In this document: positions 1 to 5,082 of the stretch, piece by piece
Layout of the letters: every line of letters begins with the position of its first letter
Numbering within the stretch: position 1 is the stretch's first letter
NCBI GenBank assembly: GCA_030617005.1
Contig: JAUWWH010000016.1
Span: forward strand, 1 to 8,931
Reading direction: 5' to 3'
From: Candidatus Bathyarchaeota archaeon
GTDB lineage: Archaea; Thermoproteota; Bathyarchaeia; RBG-16-48-13; GCA-020355125
DNA length: 8,931 nt
Translations under genes and position numbers: made by a program
Notes under the pieces: model-generated
The model's input: only the letters and a program-made list of their open reading frames with translations
Database searches by the model: none
What the model was told of the DNA's origin: nothing

Positions 1-296
1 ACTGATTTGATAATTTTAGCACTCCTGTATCTTATAAGTCTCGTAAGCTTTTCGTGTGTTGCATAATCACCTCTAACGTAAGGACTGTCTTCATCAGGGG
101 AACGTCCTTCAAGCAAGTGCGCTGAGATAATAAGAGTCGGTTCTACTAAATTTGAGTCTAAGACTACCTTAACATTTGCCTCTTGAGGTAAAACTTTTGA
201 TGCAGCAATACGAATCCCTTCAATCTCTTCAATAGCACAACCTGATAATAATAATCCGATTCCTAAAACAAAGATTGCTATCTTCATGGACTTCAT
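1..296 (-). CDS. Predicted lipoprotein, 3' part cut by window edge
   Basis: Reading from ATG at 296 towards the left edge gives 98 residues with no stop. The N-terminus is a clear lipoprotein signal: Lys-containing start, hydrophobic stretch at residues 6-17, then lipobox L17-S18-G19-C20, so Cys20 would be lipidated after signal peptidase II cleavage. The mature part (starting AIEEIEGIRI) is soluble-looking and mixed in charge; I do not recognise its family. GGAGG at 304-308 lies 7 nt before this ATG, which favours it over the second in-frame ATG at 287. The gene is first behind the promoter-like box at 401-414, with a leader of about 100 nt. Phage lipoproteins often act at the host envelope, for example in superinfection exclusion, but nothing in this sequence shows that role. 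Confidence 0.85.
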   Translation of the reverse strand, partial: MKSMKIAIFVLGIGLLLSGCAIEEIEGIRIAASKVLPQEANVKVVLDSNLVEPTLIISAHLLEGRSPDEDSPYVRGDYATHEKLTRLIRYRSAKIIKS

Positions 297-400
297 TTTA
301 GTGCCTCCAAATTAGAAATTATTCATACTTTGGGGATAAAGATTCTAAACAAATCTTCAAGATACTATACTTATAAACATAATCTTTCATACCCGTTATG

Positions 401-414
401 AATTAATATATATA
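401..414 (-). promoter_or_regulatory. Promoter-like box TATATATATTAATT (copy 1)
   Basis: One of four near-identical AT boxes in the window (also 2126-2139, 4944-4957, 5869-5882), all on the coding strand and all upstream of a gene. Read on the minus strand the shared core is TATATATATTAAAT; this copy has one change (AATT at the end). No -35 element is conserved, so it resembles a -10-only promoter such as the T4 late type rather than a sigma70 promoter. It lies about 14 nt past the U-tract of the terminator at 428-468 and would serve the lipoprotein gene at 296. Confidence 0.6.
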
Positions 415-427
415 GTTTTAAGGGAGT

Positions 428-468
428 AAAAAAACAAAAAAAGAGACCTAAGAATAAATAGGTCTCTT
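428..468 (-). terminator. Intrinsic terminator T1, ends the array transcript
   Basis: A perfect 10-bp stem (441-450 with 459-468, AAGAGACCTA/TAGGTCTCTT) encloses an 8-nt loop. On the minus strand it is followed by a long U-tract broken by one G (plus-strand A run, 428-442). It ends transcription coming from the 274-residue gene and the pentamer array. The nearly identical hairpin at 2168-2195 differs in the stem by a change that keeps pairing only in the minus-strand RNA, as G-U. Confidence 0.85.
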
Positions 469-507
469 CTTGACTGCTATCAGAGAATTTGAATAGTATA
501 ACGTGTC

Positions 508-1248
508 ACTCCACCTTACTTTACGGCACATAACTTTTACATTACCTTACGATAGCGAATGGTAGGAAACAATACTTCACTGTCACGTCACCCCACCATA
601 GTGCACCTTACCATCACTTCACCGAACGAAAGCTGTCAATACGTTACCATTTACACTACTCCACCAAACGAGAGCTGACCGTAGAATACCATTACTCTAC
701 TGCAACAAACGATAGATGACCATACCATTACTCTACACAACTGAACGAACCATACAGTATCCTACTATACCATTACATTACCGTAGAATGTATAACTTAA
801 CCGAGCAGAACTATCACCTAACTTCTCGATAACTCAGAGAACTTCACTATAACTGTACTGGATGAAACTTCACTTGACCCAAAGGCACGCCACGCTCAGT
901 ACCCTACTATTACTATAACTACACATCACCCAAGAGTCATGCAACTATTCAATACCCTACTACTACTGCAATATACCGGACATTACTCCTCGATGCAGCA
1001 CGCCACGTTACTATTACCAAACGGAACTGTAGCTGACACTTCCTCACCATTACCTTACTCAAGGTTACCGGATCACACACAACCATACATCCACTGTATT
1101 TCAGATCTCCACACCGGAGTAGACCTTACCTTTACTGTACCATACCACATCTCACTTTACTTCTACCTCACCTTACTACACGACAGGCCACCTCACCGTT
1201 CCTTTACCCTAGTTAACTACGCTCATCTGTTACACTATAAGGATGTAA
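508..1248 (-). repeat. Noncoding array with GT (AC on plus) every 5-6 bases
   Basis: No credible gene lies in these roughly 740 bp; the minus strand is dense in stops in all frames. On the plus strand the dinucleotide AC recurs with a pentamer rhythm. For example, it occurs at 508, 513, 518, 523, 528, 533, 539, 544, 549; at 569, 574, 579, 585, 590, 595; and at 1123, 1128, 1134, 1139, 1144, 1154, 1159, 1165, 1170, 1175, 1180, 1190, 1195. Missing beats leave gaps of about 10, 15 or 20. The base after AC is usually C or T, so the transcribed strand reads RGTNN repeatedly. Composition is skewed: 1121-1200 holds 31 C and 6 G. The minus-strand RNA is thus rich in G, U and A, poor in C, and expected to be weakly folded. 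It directly follows the stop codon of the 274-residue gene and runs to terminator T1, so it would form a giant 3' untranslated region or a processed noncoding RNA. Function unknown. A binding array for an oligomeric protein is my inference. Confidence 0.7.
616..780 (-). repeat. Degenerate tandem repeats of about 36-42 bp inside the array
   Basis: Related blocks start near 621, 663, 705 and 741 on the plus strand. Each opens with a (C)AAACGA-NAG-like element (ACCGAACGAAAGCTG, ACCAAACGAGAGCTG, ACAAACGATAGATG, then a shorter CTGAACGAACC) and goes on to TACCATTAC. The 15-mer ATACCATTACTCTAC is exact at 686-700 and 722-736. These blocks contain most of the places where the 5-base AC rhythm skips one or two beats. 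Confidence 0.6.
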
Positions 1249-2073
1249 TCACACTGCTACTTCAGAAGTTTCAGCGGGACTAGGTTCATCTACCTTAACT
1301 TCTTCTCCATTCTTGTCTACTGTGGTAACCCGAGGTTTAGGAACCCTTGAGGTCAGTGTGTCGAAGAAAGGGAAGATCTTTATTTCCCAGTCCCTGACAC
1401 GAATCTTTCCGTATCCTCCGGTACGAAATTGTCCCAAGGCCTGATCTGATCCGTACCCAAGAATTGAAGTGATTATCTCCTGCCACTTCTTAGGATTAAA
1501 TTCAGGATACAGTTTGAGGGAAAAGTCAAGTGTAGACCCTGCATCTACCTTGTCGGATTTGGCCAGAGCCTGTCTGGGTCCTTTCTTGCCCATTATTTGA
1601 ATGGGTCTTTCTACTGTCCCGTCGGGTTCTTCCTTGAAATTACCAGAGGCATCCATAATATGGATACGTCTAGGCTCTACGAAAAGGTTCTTGACGATTT
1701 TGCCTCTGAGAGCAGAGACGTCCAAAGATTTCTTCAATGTGTTGCCGACTTCTTTGAAAAATCCCTTTAGAAAATAATCATACACAAAGAGGCCGTGGTC
1801 ATCAGAGTGAAAACCGGTTGACTTCATTTCCTCCTCGCTTAAGGCTACGGGAGCTGTTTCAACTTCTTCATCAACCTCAGTTTCCATCTCATCTTCAGTT
1901 TGATCACCCGATACTTCCTGATCAACAGTAGAAGGAAGTTCATCTTTTCCTTCACCTTTTTTCTCAAGGATCCAGCGACTGAAGAGGTTTGGATCTTTGG
2001 AGATTCCTCCTAGAAGTTCTTCGGTGAACTCTAGGTGGATGTCCATTGTCACTAAGGAACATTCCTTAGCCAT
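1249..2073 (-). CDS. RAMP/Cas7-like phage protein (uncharacterised family)
   Basis: 274 residues from the second of two adjacent ATGs. AGGAGG at 2079-2084 is 5 nt from ATG 2073 but only 2 nt from ATG 2076. Seen: N-terminal segment with L-L-G-G at 20-23; acidic low-complexity linker at about 41-83; F-L-K-G-F-F-K-E-V around 101-109; E-R-P at 155-157; A-G-S-T-L-D-F-S-L at 178-186; and a glycine-rich loop A-L-G-Q-F-R-T-G-G-Y-G-K-I at 212-224. The order 'LKG helix, R-P, sAGStlxF, LGxxRxGGYGki' resembles RAMP-superfamily ferredoxin folds (Csm3/Cas7 type). It also matches my memory of uncharacterised proteins in Firmicutes phages and prophages ending in LGQWRNSGKGRF-like loops; I could not check either. 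Such proteins typically bind RNA along its length. No catalytic residue is evident. First gene behind the box at 2126-2139, and co-transcribed with the GT array downstream. Confidence 0.6.
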   Translation of the reverse strand: MAKECSLVTMDIHLEFTEELLGGISKDPNLFSRWILEKKGEGKDELPSTVDQEVSGDQTEDEMETEVDEEVETAPVALSEEEMKSTGFHSDDHGLFVYDYFLKGFFKEVGNTLKKSLDVSALRGKIVKNLFVEPRRIHIMDASGNFKEEPDGTVERPIQIMGKKGPRQALAKSDKVDAGSTLDFSLKLYPEFNPKKWQEIITSILGYGSDQALGQFRTGGYGKIRVRDWEIKIFPFFDTLTSRVPKPRVTTVDKNGEEVKVDEPSPAETSEVAV

Positions 2074-2125
2074 CATATCCTCCTAAATGTGAAAATTGAC
2101 AATCTCTTCTCTGATAACATCCATC

Positions 2126-2139
2126 ATTTAATATATATA
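2126..2139 (-). promoter_or_regulatory. Promoter-like box TATATATATTAAAT (copy 2)
   Basis: Exact match to the shared core of the four boxes. It lies about 50 nt upstream of the RAMP-like gene and about 15 nt past the U-tract of the terminator at 2155-2197. The terminator and box together form a 70-bp module repeated at 401-468. Confidence 0.6.
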
Positions 2140-2154
2140 GCTTTAATAAAGTAA

Positions 2155-2197
2155 AGAAAAACAAAAAAAGAGACCTAGGAATAAGCAGATCTCTTTT
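2155..2197 (-). terminator. Intrinsic terminator T2
   Basis: Stem 2168-2176 with 2187-2195 (extendable by the flanking A/T pairs at 2166-2167 and 2196-2197), 10-nt loop, then a U-tract with one interruption on the minus strand. Compared with T1 one stem base differs; it gives a G-U pair in the minus-strand RNA but an A-C mismatch in a plus-strand RNA, which supports function on the minus strand. It closes the unit running from 4924 to 2207. Confidence 0.85.
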
Positions 2198-2206
2198 ATC
2201 TGATAA

Positions 2207-2323
2207 TCATCTTTTGTCTCGCTCTGGGAGCTTAATTCGTATCCAGTTTGCATACACTCCTATTATACCAATTGCGGCAAAAACTATTACGTATACAATA
2301 AATAATATATCGTTTGCAGACAT
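2207..2323 (-). CDS. Small single-pass membrane protein, 38 aa
   Basis: ATG at 2323 to TGA at 2207-2209 encodes 38 residues: a short polar start (MSAND), one hydrophobic span at about 6-25 (I-L-F-I-V-Y-V-I-V-F...), then a basic tail rich in Arg and Lys. This fits one membrane helix with the tail in the cytoplasm. It begins 3 nt after the stop of the 287-residue gene. AGGAG inside that gene's 3' end is about 10 nt upstream and probably serves as ribosome binding site; the closer GAGG touches the ATG. It is the last gene before terminator T2. Function unknown; phages often encode such small membrane peptides. The gene call rests on position, spacing and the clear hydrophobic pattern. Confidence 0.65.
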   Translation of the reverse strand: MSANDILFIVYVIVFAAIGIIGVYANWIRIKLPERDKR

Positions 2324-2326
2324 CCT

Positions 2327-3190
2327 CTATTTACTCCTTTTAAAATCTAGAACATTTCCAGGTTTTACATCTTCTTCTTTCTTGGTGGAGGGCTTAACTT
2401 TCTTTTTGGTAGAAGATGATTTTACTTTTATATTCTTACCAAAGAATGAAAGTTTCGCCGGCCCTGATGGTGGAAAATTAACAACGGATTTTCCTGAAGA
2501 AAGAAACGGATATATCCATTCCTCACTTCTTATGTAATTAAGTTCTCCATCTATTACAAGAGCGATAGATTCCATAAGTGTCCTGAGACTCACCCTACCT
2601 GCTCCTTCTTGAACACAGCTTCTTTTGTTTACAACCTCTAACTCAACAATCTTTTTTCTTAATTCCCTGGCAGCGTTCCTTAGTGATAGAAGATCTTTTT
2701 TCAAATCTGGTATTCTATCTTCCCTACATTTACAAGGCATTGTTCCTCTCTCCTTGGTTACAATCGTAAACCACCATAAGGTTGTTTTCCTCAATGCTTG
2801 ACGAGTTGTGTTTAGTTGATCGAGTGCTTCTTTAGGATCTCTATTGATCCTATATACGGGGGCATCGAGAAAGCTAGGTAGGAGGTTACCGCTTTCATTT
2901 CCGGGGATGTGTACTTTGCTTACACAACTCTCCACTAATTCTTCAACGTAACCATACATTGTGGAGAATATATTCTCCGTGAAAAAACCACCATATTTTT
3001 TATCAAACATCCTTCTACCAACATTACAACAAATAATACGATCTATCTTTTTGGTACTCTTGCTTTTTCCAGGTGCCCATTCTCTTAGGATTCTTAGGAC
3101 ATCTATATACCTATCTGAAGTAACACCTACTCCTGGAAGATCCCAAACCATCTCCAGTAATAATTGGATGTTCTTCTTAGATATATCCAT
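2327..3190 (-). CDS. Unknown protein, 287 aa, with coiled coil and basic tail
   Basis: ATG at 3190 is preceded by AGGAGAG at good spacing. I do not recognise the family. The N-terminal half is mixed alpha/beta-looking with paired cysteines at 54-55. A C-K-C motif at 153-155 is followed by a charged heptad-like helix at about 162-188 (many Leu, Lys, Glu), likely a coiled coil. The tail from about 251 is strongly basic and low in complexity (Lys/Ser/Thr), as in proteins that touch nucleic acid; that role is inference. No signal peptide or membrane span. The leader upstream of this gene duplicates the leader of the 140-residue gene upstream. The next small gene starts 3 nt past its stop. Confidence 0.8.
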   Translation of the reverse strand: MDISKKNIQLLLEMVWDLPGVGVTSDRYIDVLRILREWAPGKSKSTKKIDRIICCNVGRRMFDKKYGGFFTENIFSTMYGYVEELVESCVSKVHIPGNESGNLLPSFLDAPVYRINRDPKEALDQLNTTRQALRKTTLWWFTIVTKERGTMPCKCREDRIPDLKKDLLSLRNAARELRKKIVELEVVNKRSCVQEGAGRVSLRTLMESIALVIDGELNYIRSEEWIYPFLSSGKSVVNFPPSGPAKLSFFGKNIKVKSSSTKKKVKPSTKKEEDVKPGNVLDFKRSK

Positions 3191-3192
3191 TC

Positions 3193-3253
3193 TTCTCTCC
3201 TAGTTGTGTTAAGTATCAATCTCTAGAACTACTTAGTTCCCCATGTCTTAACA
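3193..3253 (-). repeat. Leader/gene-end direct repeat, copy A
   Basis: About 61 bp matching 3697-3757 at an offset of 504 with very few mismatches. It contains the ribosome binding site and leader of the 287-residue gene plus a ghost of a gene end: read in frame on the minus strand it still spells W-G-T-K-stop, matching R-G-T-K-stop at the end of the 118-residue gene in copy B. It includes the inverted repeat GAACTA-CT-TAGTTC at 3226-3239. Confidence 0.8.
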
Positions 3254-3272
3254 GAGGAGCTAGCGATCTGAT

Positions 3273-3695
3273 TTAGTTAGTCTCCTCTAGTTGAAGGATT
3301 TTTCTCATTCTCTTCTCGTGACAATCTCGGCACTCTATTTCTTTTTCTATTACCCAGCCTTGTTCCCTTCTAAGATATTCTATATACTGTTTCCCATTTT
3401 TAAACCTGAGTATTGGTGCTATTTTTCCACATCTATCACAGAAAGCCCTACAAACCATGTGGGTATCATCTTTTTCCCGTTCGGGTCCTTCCCTTATCAA
3501 CCATTCCATTTCTACTCTACATTCCCCACAATAAAACTTTGTGCCTACTTGTCTATGTCCCATCTTCAAAAGTCTTTTTCCCATGAGTTCCAGGAAATCT
3601 TTTTTACTCTTTGCTCTTCCTATTGCACCGCTGATACAATTGGGACATCCTAGATCAAAAAGTGAATTTCTTTTATCATGTATCTCTATTGCCAT
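3273..3695 (-). CDS. Double zinc-ribbon-like protein, 140 aa
   Basis: Four CxxC pairs are visible: C17/C20, C56/C59, C86/C89 and C122/C125, with an extra C82. They pair naturally as two treble-clef or zinc-ribbon units (17/20 with 56/59, and 86/89 with 122/125), so the protein probably binds two zinc ions. The segments between are rich in Lys, Arg and Glu, with no membrane span. Small zinc-ribbon proteins of phages often bind nucleic acid or host transcription or translation factors, but nothing here shows the partner. ATG at 3695 follows a good AGGAGAG site lying within the duplicated leader (copy B). The family is not recognised; zinc binding is the only firm inference. Confidence 0.8.
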   Translation of the reverse strand: MAIEIHDKRNSLFDLGCPNCISGAIGRAKSKKDFLELMGKRLLKMGHRQVGTKFYCGECRVEMEWLIREGPEREKDDTHMVCRAFCDRCGKIAPILRFKNGKQYIEYLRREQGWVIEKEIECRDCHEKRMRKILQLEETN

Positions 3696-3696
3696 T

Positions 3697-3757
3697 TTCT
3701 CTCCTAGTTGTGTTAAGTATCAATCTCTAGAACTACTTAGTTCCCCGTGACTCAACA
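3697..3757 (-). repeat. Leader/gene-end direct repeat, copy B
   Basis: Partner of 3193-3253. Here the segment is intact: it covers the last codons and stop (TAG at 3733-3735) of the 118-residue gene and the leader and ribosome binding site of the 140-residue gene. The inverted repeat GAACTA-CT-TAGTTC lies at 3730-3743, across the stop codon; it could be an operator or RNA hairpin. Confidence 0.8.
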
Positions 3758-4089
3758 TACTCTTGTATTGCTTTCCAGATTGCCACACTGGTACGAATAC
3801 CATAGATTCTAATGAGGTCTCGATATGCAAAGGATACGGTCATATTTGCACTCTCTATATCGAATATTTCAACAAGCCTTTTTCCTACCAAAACCTTTTC
3901 ATTTATATATGCTGGATCAAGCAGACGCTTCTCAACATCTGTTTGATCTCTAAAGCTTACTAGACATATCTTACTTCTTTTGAAGAACTCCTTTCCGGGG
4001 GATGAACCGCTCTCGAACATTTCTACCTCTACACCTGATCTGGTTGTTACTACTGTTGTAGATGTGGTAAAAACATCTATTGATGACAT
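3733..4089 (-). CDS. Unknown protein, 118 aa
   Basis: The ATG at 4089 abuts the TAA of the upstream membrane-protein gene (TAA-ATG), and GGAGG within that gene's last codons is the ribosome binding site, so the two are probably translationally coupled. The first 20 residues are rich in Thr, Ser and Val; the rest is a soluble mixed alpha/beta-looking chain with a single Cys (C42) and no known motif. The last codons and stop belong to the duplicated segment found again at 3193-3253. No function can be assigned. Confidence 0.75.
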   Translation of the reverse strand: MSSIDVFTTSTTVVTTRSGVEVEMFESGSSPGKEFFKRSKICLVSFRDQTDVEKRLLDPAYINEKVLVGKRLVEIFDIESANMTVSFAYRDLIRIYGIRTSVAIWKAIQEYVESRGTK

Positions 4090-4314
4090 TTATTCCTCCG
4101 TTGTAGGTGGATCCTCAAGTGTAGTTTCTTTCCACTTCCAGACGAACAACTTACGATTCTTTATTTCACCTAAGGAATGCCACATTAAAGAGATGCCGAA
4201 GATCATTCCGCCTATTATCCACCAAGGTGGTGTGGTGATACTTATCACGGTAATTGCAAAAATCGTAATCGCAATAGATATAACCCATAAAGTTTGTGTC
4301 CTAATTATTATCAT
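4090..4314 (-). CDS. Small two-helix membrane protein, 74 aa
   Basis: From ATG 4314, an N-terminal hydrophobic span (about residues 6-27), a turn with P-P-W-W, a second span (about 31-46) and a charged tail ending D-P-P-T-T-E-E. A TTG at 4323 (three residues longer) is the alternative start, but GGAG lies only 2 nt from it. GAGAG before the ATG is a modest site in either case. It overlaps the start-stop junction of the upstream Cys-rich gene. Its last 42 bp or so duplicate the end of that neighbouring gene (4325-4368). Probably an inner-membrane protein of unknown role. Confidence 0.75.
   Translation of the reverse strand: MIIIRTQTLWVISIAITIFAITVISITTPPWWIIGGMIFGISLMWHSLGEIKNRKLFVWKWKETTLEDPPTTEE
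4095..4136 (-). repeat. Shared gene-end repeat, copy C
   Basis: 3' end of the membrane-protein gene. It matches 4325-4368 with about five substitutions and a 2-bp indel, coding P-P-T-T-E-E here and P-P-T-T-E-N in the other copy. It carries the ribosome binding site of the next gene. Confidence 0.75.
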
Positions 4315-4319
4315 CTCTC

Positions 4320-4547
4320 TCAATTCTCCGTTGTAGGTGGAGCCTCGAATGCAGTTCCTTTTTCCACTGAGATAGGTTTTATTGATATATGCTTTCTTGC
4401 TCTGATATAAATATGTCTTATGTCACGAATGAAGTTAACAACTATTCGTCTACAATCTGCACACAATTGACACTCGTGAGGATCCCCAAATAGTTGTAGA
4501 TTAATTTTTTCCACATTTACATTTGAGTTACAAACTGAACAATCCAT
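4320..4547 (-). CDS. Cys-rich mini-protein, putative zinc finger, 75 aa
   Basis: ATG 4547 follows AGGAGAT at a 4-nt gap. Cysteines are C3-x2-C6 and C26-x2-C29-x2-C32, plus H24 next to the second cluster, enough for one zinc site. The middle (about 34-52) is basic and probably helical (R-R-I-V-V-N-F-I-R-D-I-R-H). The tail A-P-P-T-T-E-N is shared with the following membrane protein although the bodies are unrelated. No membrane span. A nucleic-acid or protein-binding role is plausible but not shown. Confidence 0.75.
   Translation of the reverse strand: MDCSVCNSNVNVEKINLQLFGDPHECQLCADCRRIVVNFIRDIRHIYIRARKHISIKPISVEKGTAFEAPPTTEN
4325..4368 (-). repeat. Shared gene-end repeat, copy D
   Basis: 3' end of the Cys-rich gene; partner of 4095-4136. 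The similarity stops near the point where the two coding sequences diverge completely. Confidence 0.75.
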
Positions 4548-4591
4548 TTAGATCTCCTTGTGTTCTCTTCTTACTGCAATGAATGTAGTTA

Positions 4592-4924
4592 TTACCTAGC
4601 CTTTAATACTATTATATCCTCTGGAGGAATTGAACCCCAACAAAGTACTTCCCATTCTCTACATCCTTCAAAAGCTGACAACCTTTTGTCTCCTGTTTCG
4701 ACCTTAAGTAATACCTCATACTTTTGATTGTTCCGATAAAGCGATCCAAAGTAAGGTTTCTTCCTTCTCGGAGATAAATAAATAATTCCGAATCCGCTGG
4801 GCTTTAGACCTTCTTTTAGAATACTTTCCAAACAATCTTTATATGTCCAATGATATAGTTTTTTCTTATATTTTTTTACCCATTCACCTGTTGGTATTCT
4901 TTTATTACTATTGGTTTCAGACAC
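4592..4924 (-). CDS. Putative ADP-ribosyltransferase/Tpt1-like protein, 110 aa
   Basis: GTG start at 4924 with GAGGT at 4931-4935, 6 nt away. The sequence shows the order of motifs of the ADP-ribosyltransferase fold: L-Y-H25-W-T27 at the end of the first strand, then a helix and the I-L-K-E-G-L-K-P turn (35-42), then I-I-Y49-L-S51, and near the end E90-W-E92-V-L followed by I-P-P-E-D-I (99-104). This pattern recalls KptA/Tpt1 RNA 2'-phosphotransferases and DarT-type DNA ADP-ribosyltransferases, both of which use NAD+. At 110 residues it is short for those families, so it may be a minimal catalytic core. If active it could modify host or phage nucleic acid or protein, as T4 Alt/Mod enzymes modify host proteins. 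First gene behind the box at 4944-4957. Fold moderately likely; substrate unknown. Confidence 0.5.
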   Translation of the reverse strand: MSETNSNKRIPTGEWVKKYKKKLYHWTYKDCLESILKEGLKPSGFGIIYLSPRRKKPYFGSLYRNNQKYEVLLKVETGDKRLSAFEGCREWEVLCWGSIPPEDIIVLKAR

Positions 4925-4943
4925 AACAATACCTCACTCCAGT

Positions 4944-4957
4944 ATTTAATATATATA
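4944..4957 (-). promoter_or_regulatory. Promoter-like box TATATATATTAAAT (copy 3)
   Basis: Exact core. The start codon of the ADP-ribosyltransferase-like gene is only about 20 nt downstream, and its GAGGT site about 9 nt downstream. For that site to lie in the mRNA, transcription must begin within a few bases of the box, so it acts as a -10-like element rather than an archaeal TATA box at about -26. Confidence 0.6.
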
Positions 4958-4976
4958 ACTTACAAAGTAGATAAAA

Positions 4977-5080
4977 AAAAGATGCCCAAATAGACGTCCC
5001 CTTAAGGGTAAGTAACACCTCTTACGATCACCCAGTGGCGTCCGAATGGAGGAGATGTTTTGTCTATCTAAGCATCTTTT
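4977..5080 (-). terminator. Long-stem structured RNA ending in a U-tract (T3)
   Basis: Bases 4977-4995 pair with 5062-5080 over 19 positions without a break, using a few G-U pairs in the minus-strand RNA. The stem is followed by eight U. The 66-nt interior is not a simple loop: it can form GTAAG/CTTAC (5008-5012 with 5021-5025, loop 5013-5020), and holds the palindrome CCCTTAAGGG (4999-5008). The loop bases AGGUG could also pair with CAUCUC upstream, giving a pseudoknot. It ends the unit starting at 5813 and is far larger than the other two terminators, so it may also be a functional RNA. Confidence 0.65.
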
Positions 5081-5082
5081 AA

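Noticed and set aside
319..390. 23-codon frame in the leader of the left-edge lipoprotein gene (possible leader peptide)
   Set aside because: It starts just past the promoter-like box but has only a weak GGGT upstream and no attenuator-like structure follows. Not enough to call a gene.
508..1248. Rho-utilisation site or Rho-dependent terminator on the plus strand
   Set aside because: A C-rich, G-poor RNA would be made only from plus-strand transcription, and no plus-strand gene or promoter is visible. Also 740 bp with a strict 5-base rhythm is far more than Rho needs. It remains a minor alternative as a block to antisense transcription.
508..1248. CRISPR array or classical iteron origin
   Set aside because: There are no exact repeats separated by unique spacers and no regular 18-22 bp iterons. 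The regular unit is 5 bases with mostly free sequence between.
939..1283. Plus-strand open frame of 114 codons
   Set aside because: It lies inside the C-rich, G-poor array, whose composition removes stops on the plus strand. It has no ribosome binding site, its product is an odd mix of Leu, His, Tyr, Thr and Pro, and it runs into the minus-strand RAMP-like gene. Every supported gene is on the other strand.
2214..2537. Plus-strand open frame opposite the 38-aa and 287-aa genes
   Set aside because: Shadow of the minus-strand genes, which have ribosome sites and proper spacing; the plus frame has neither.
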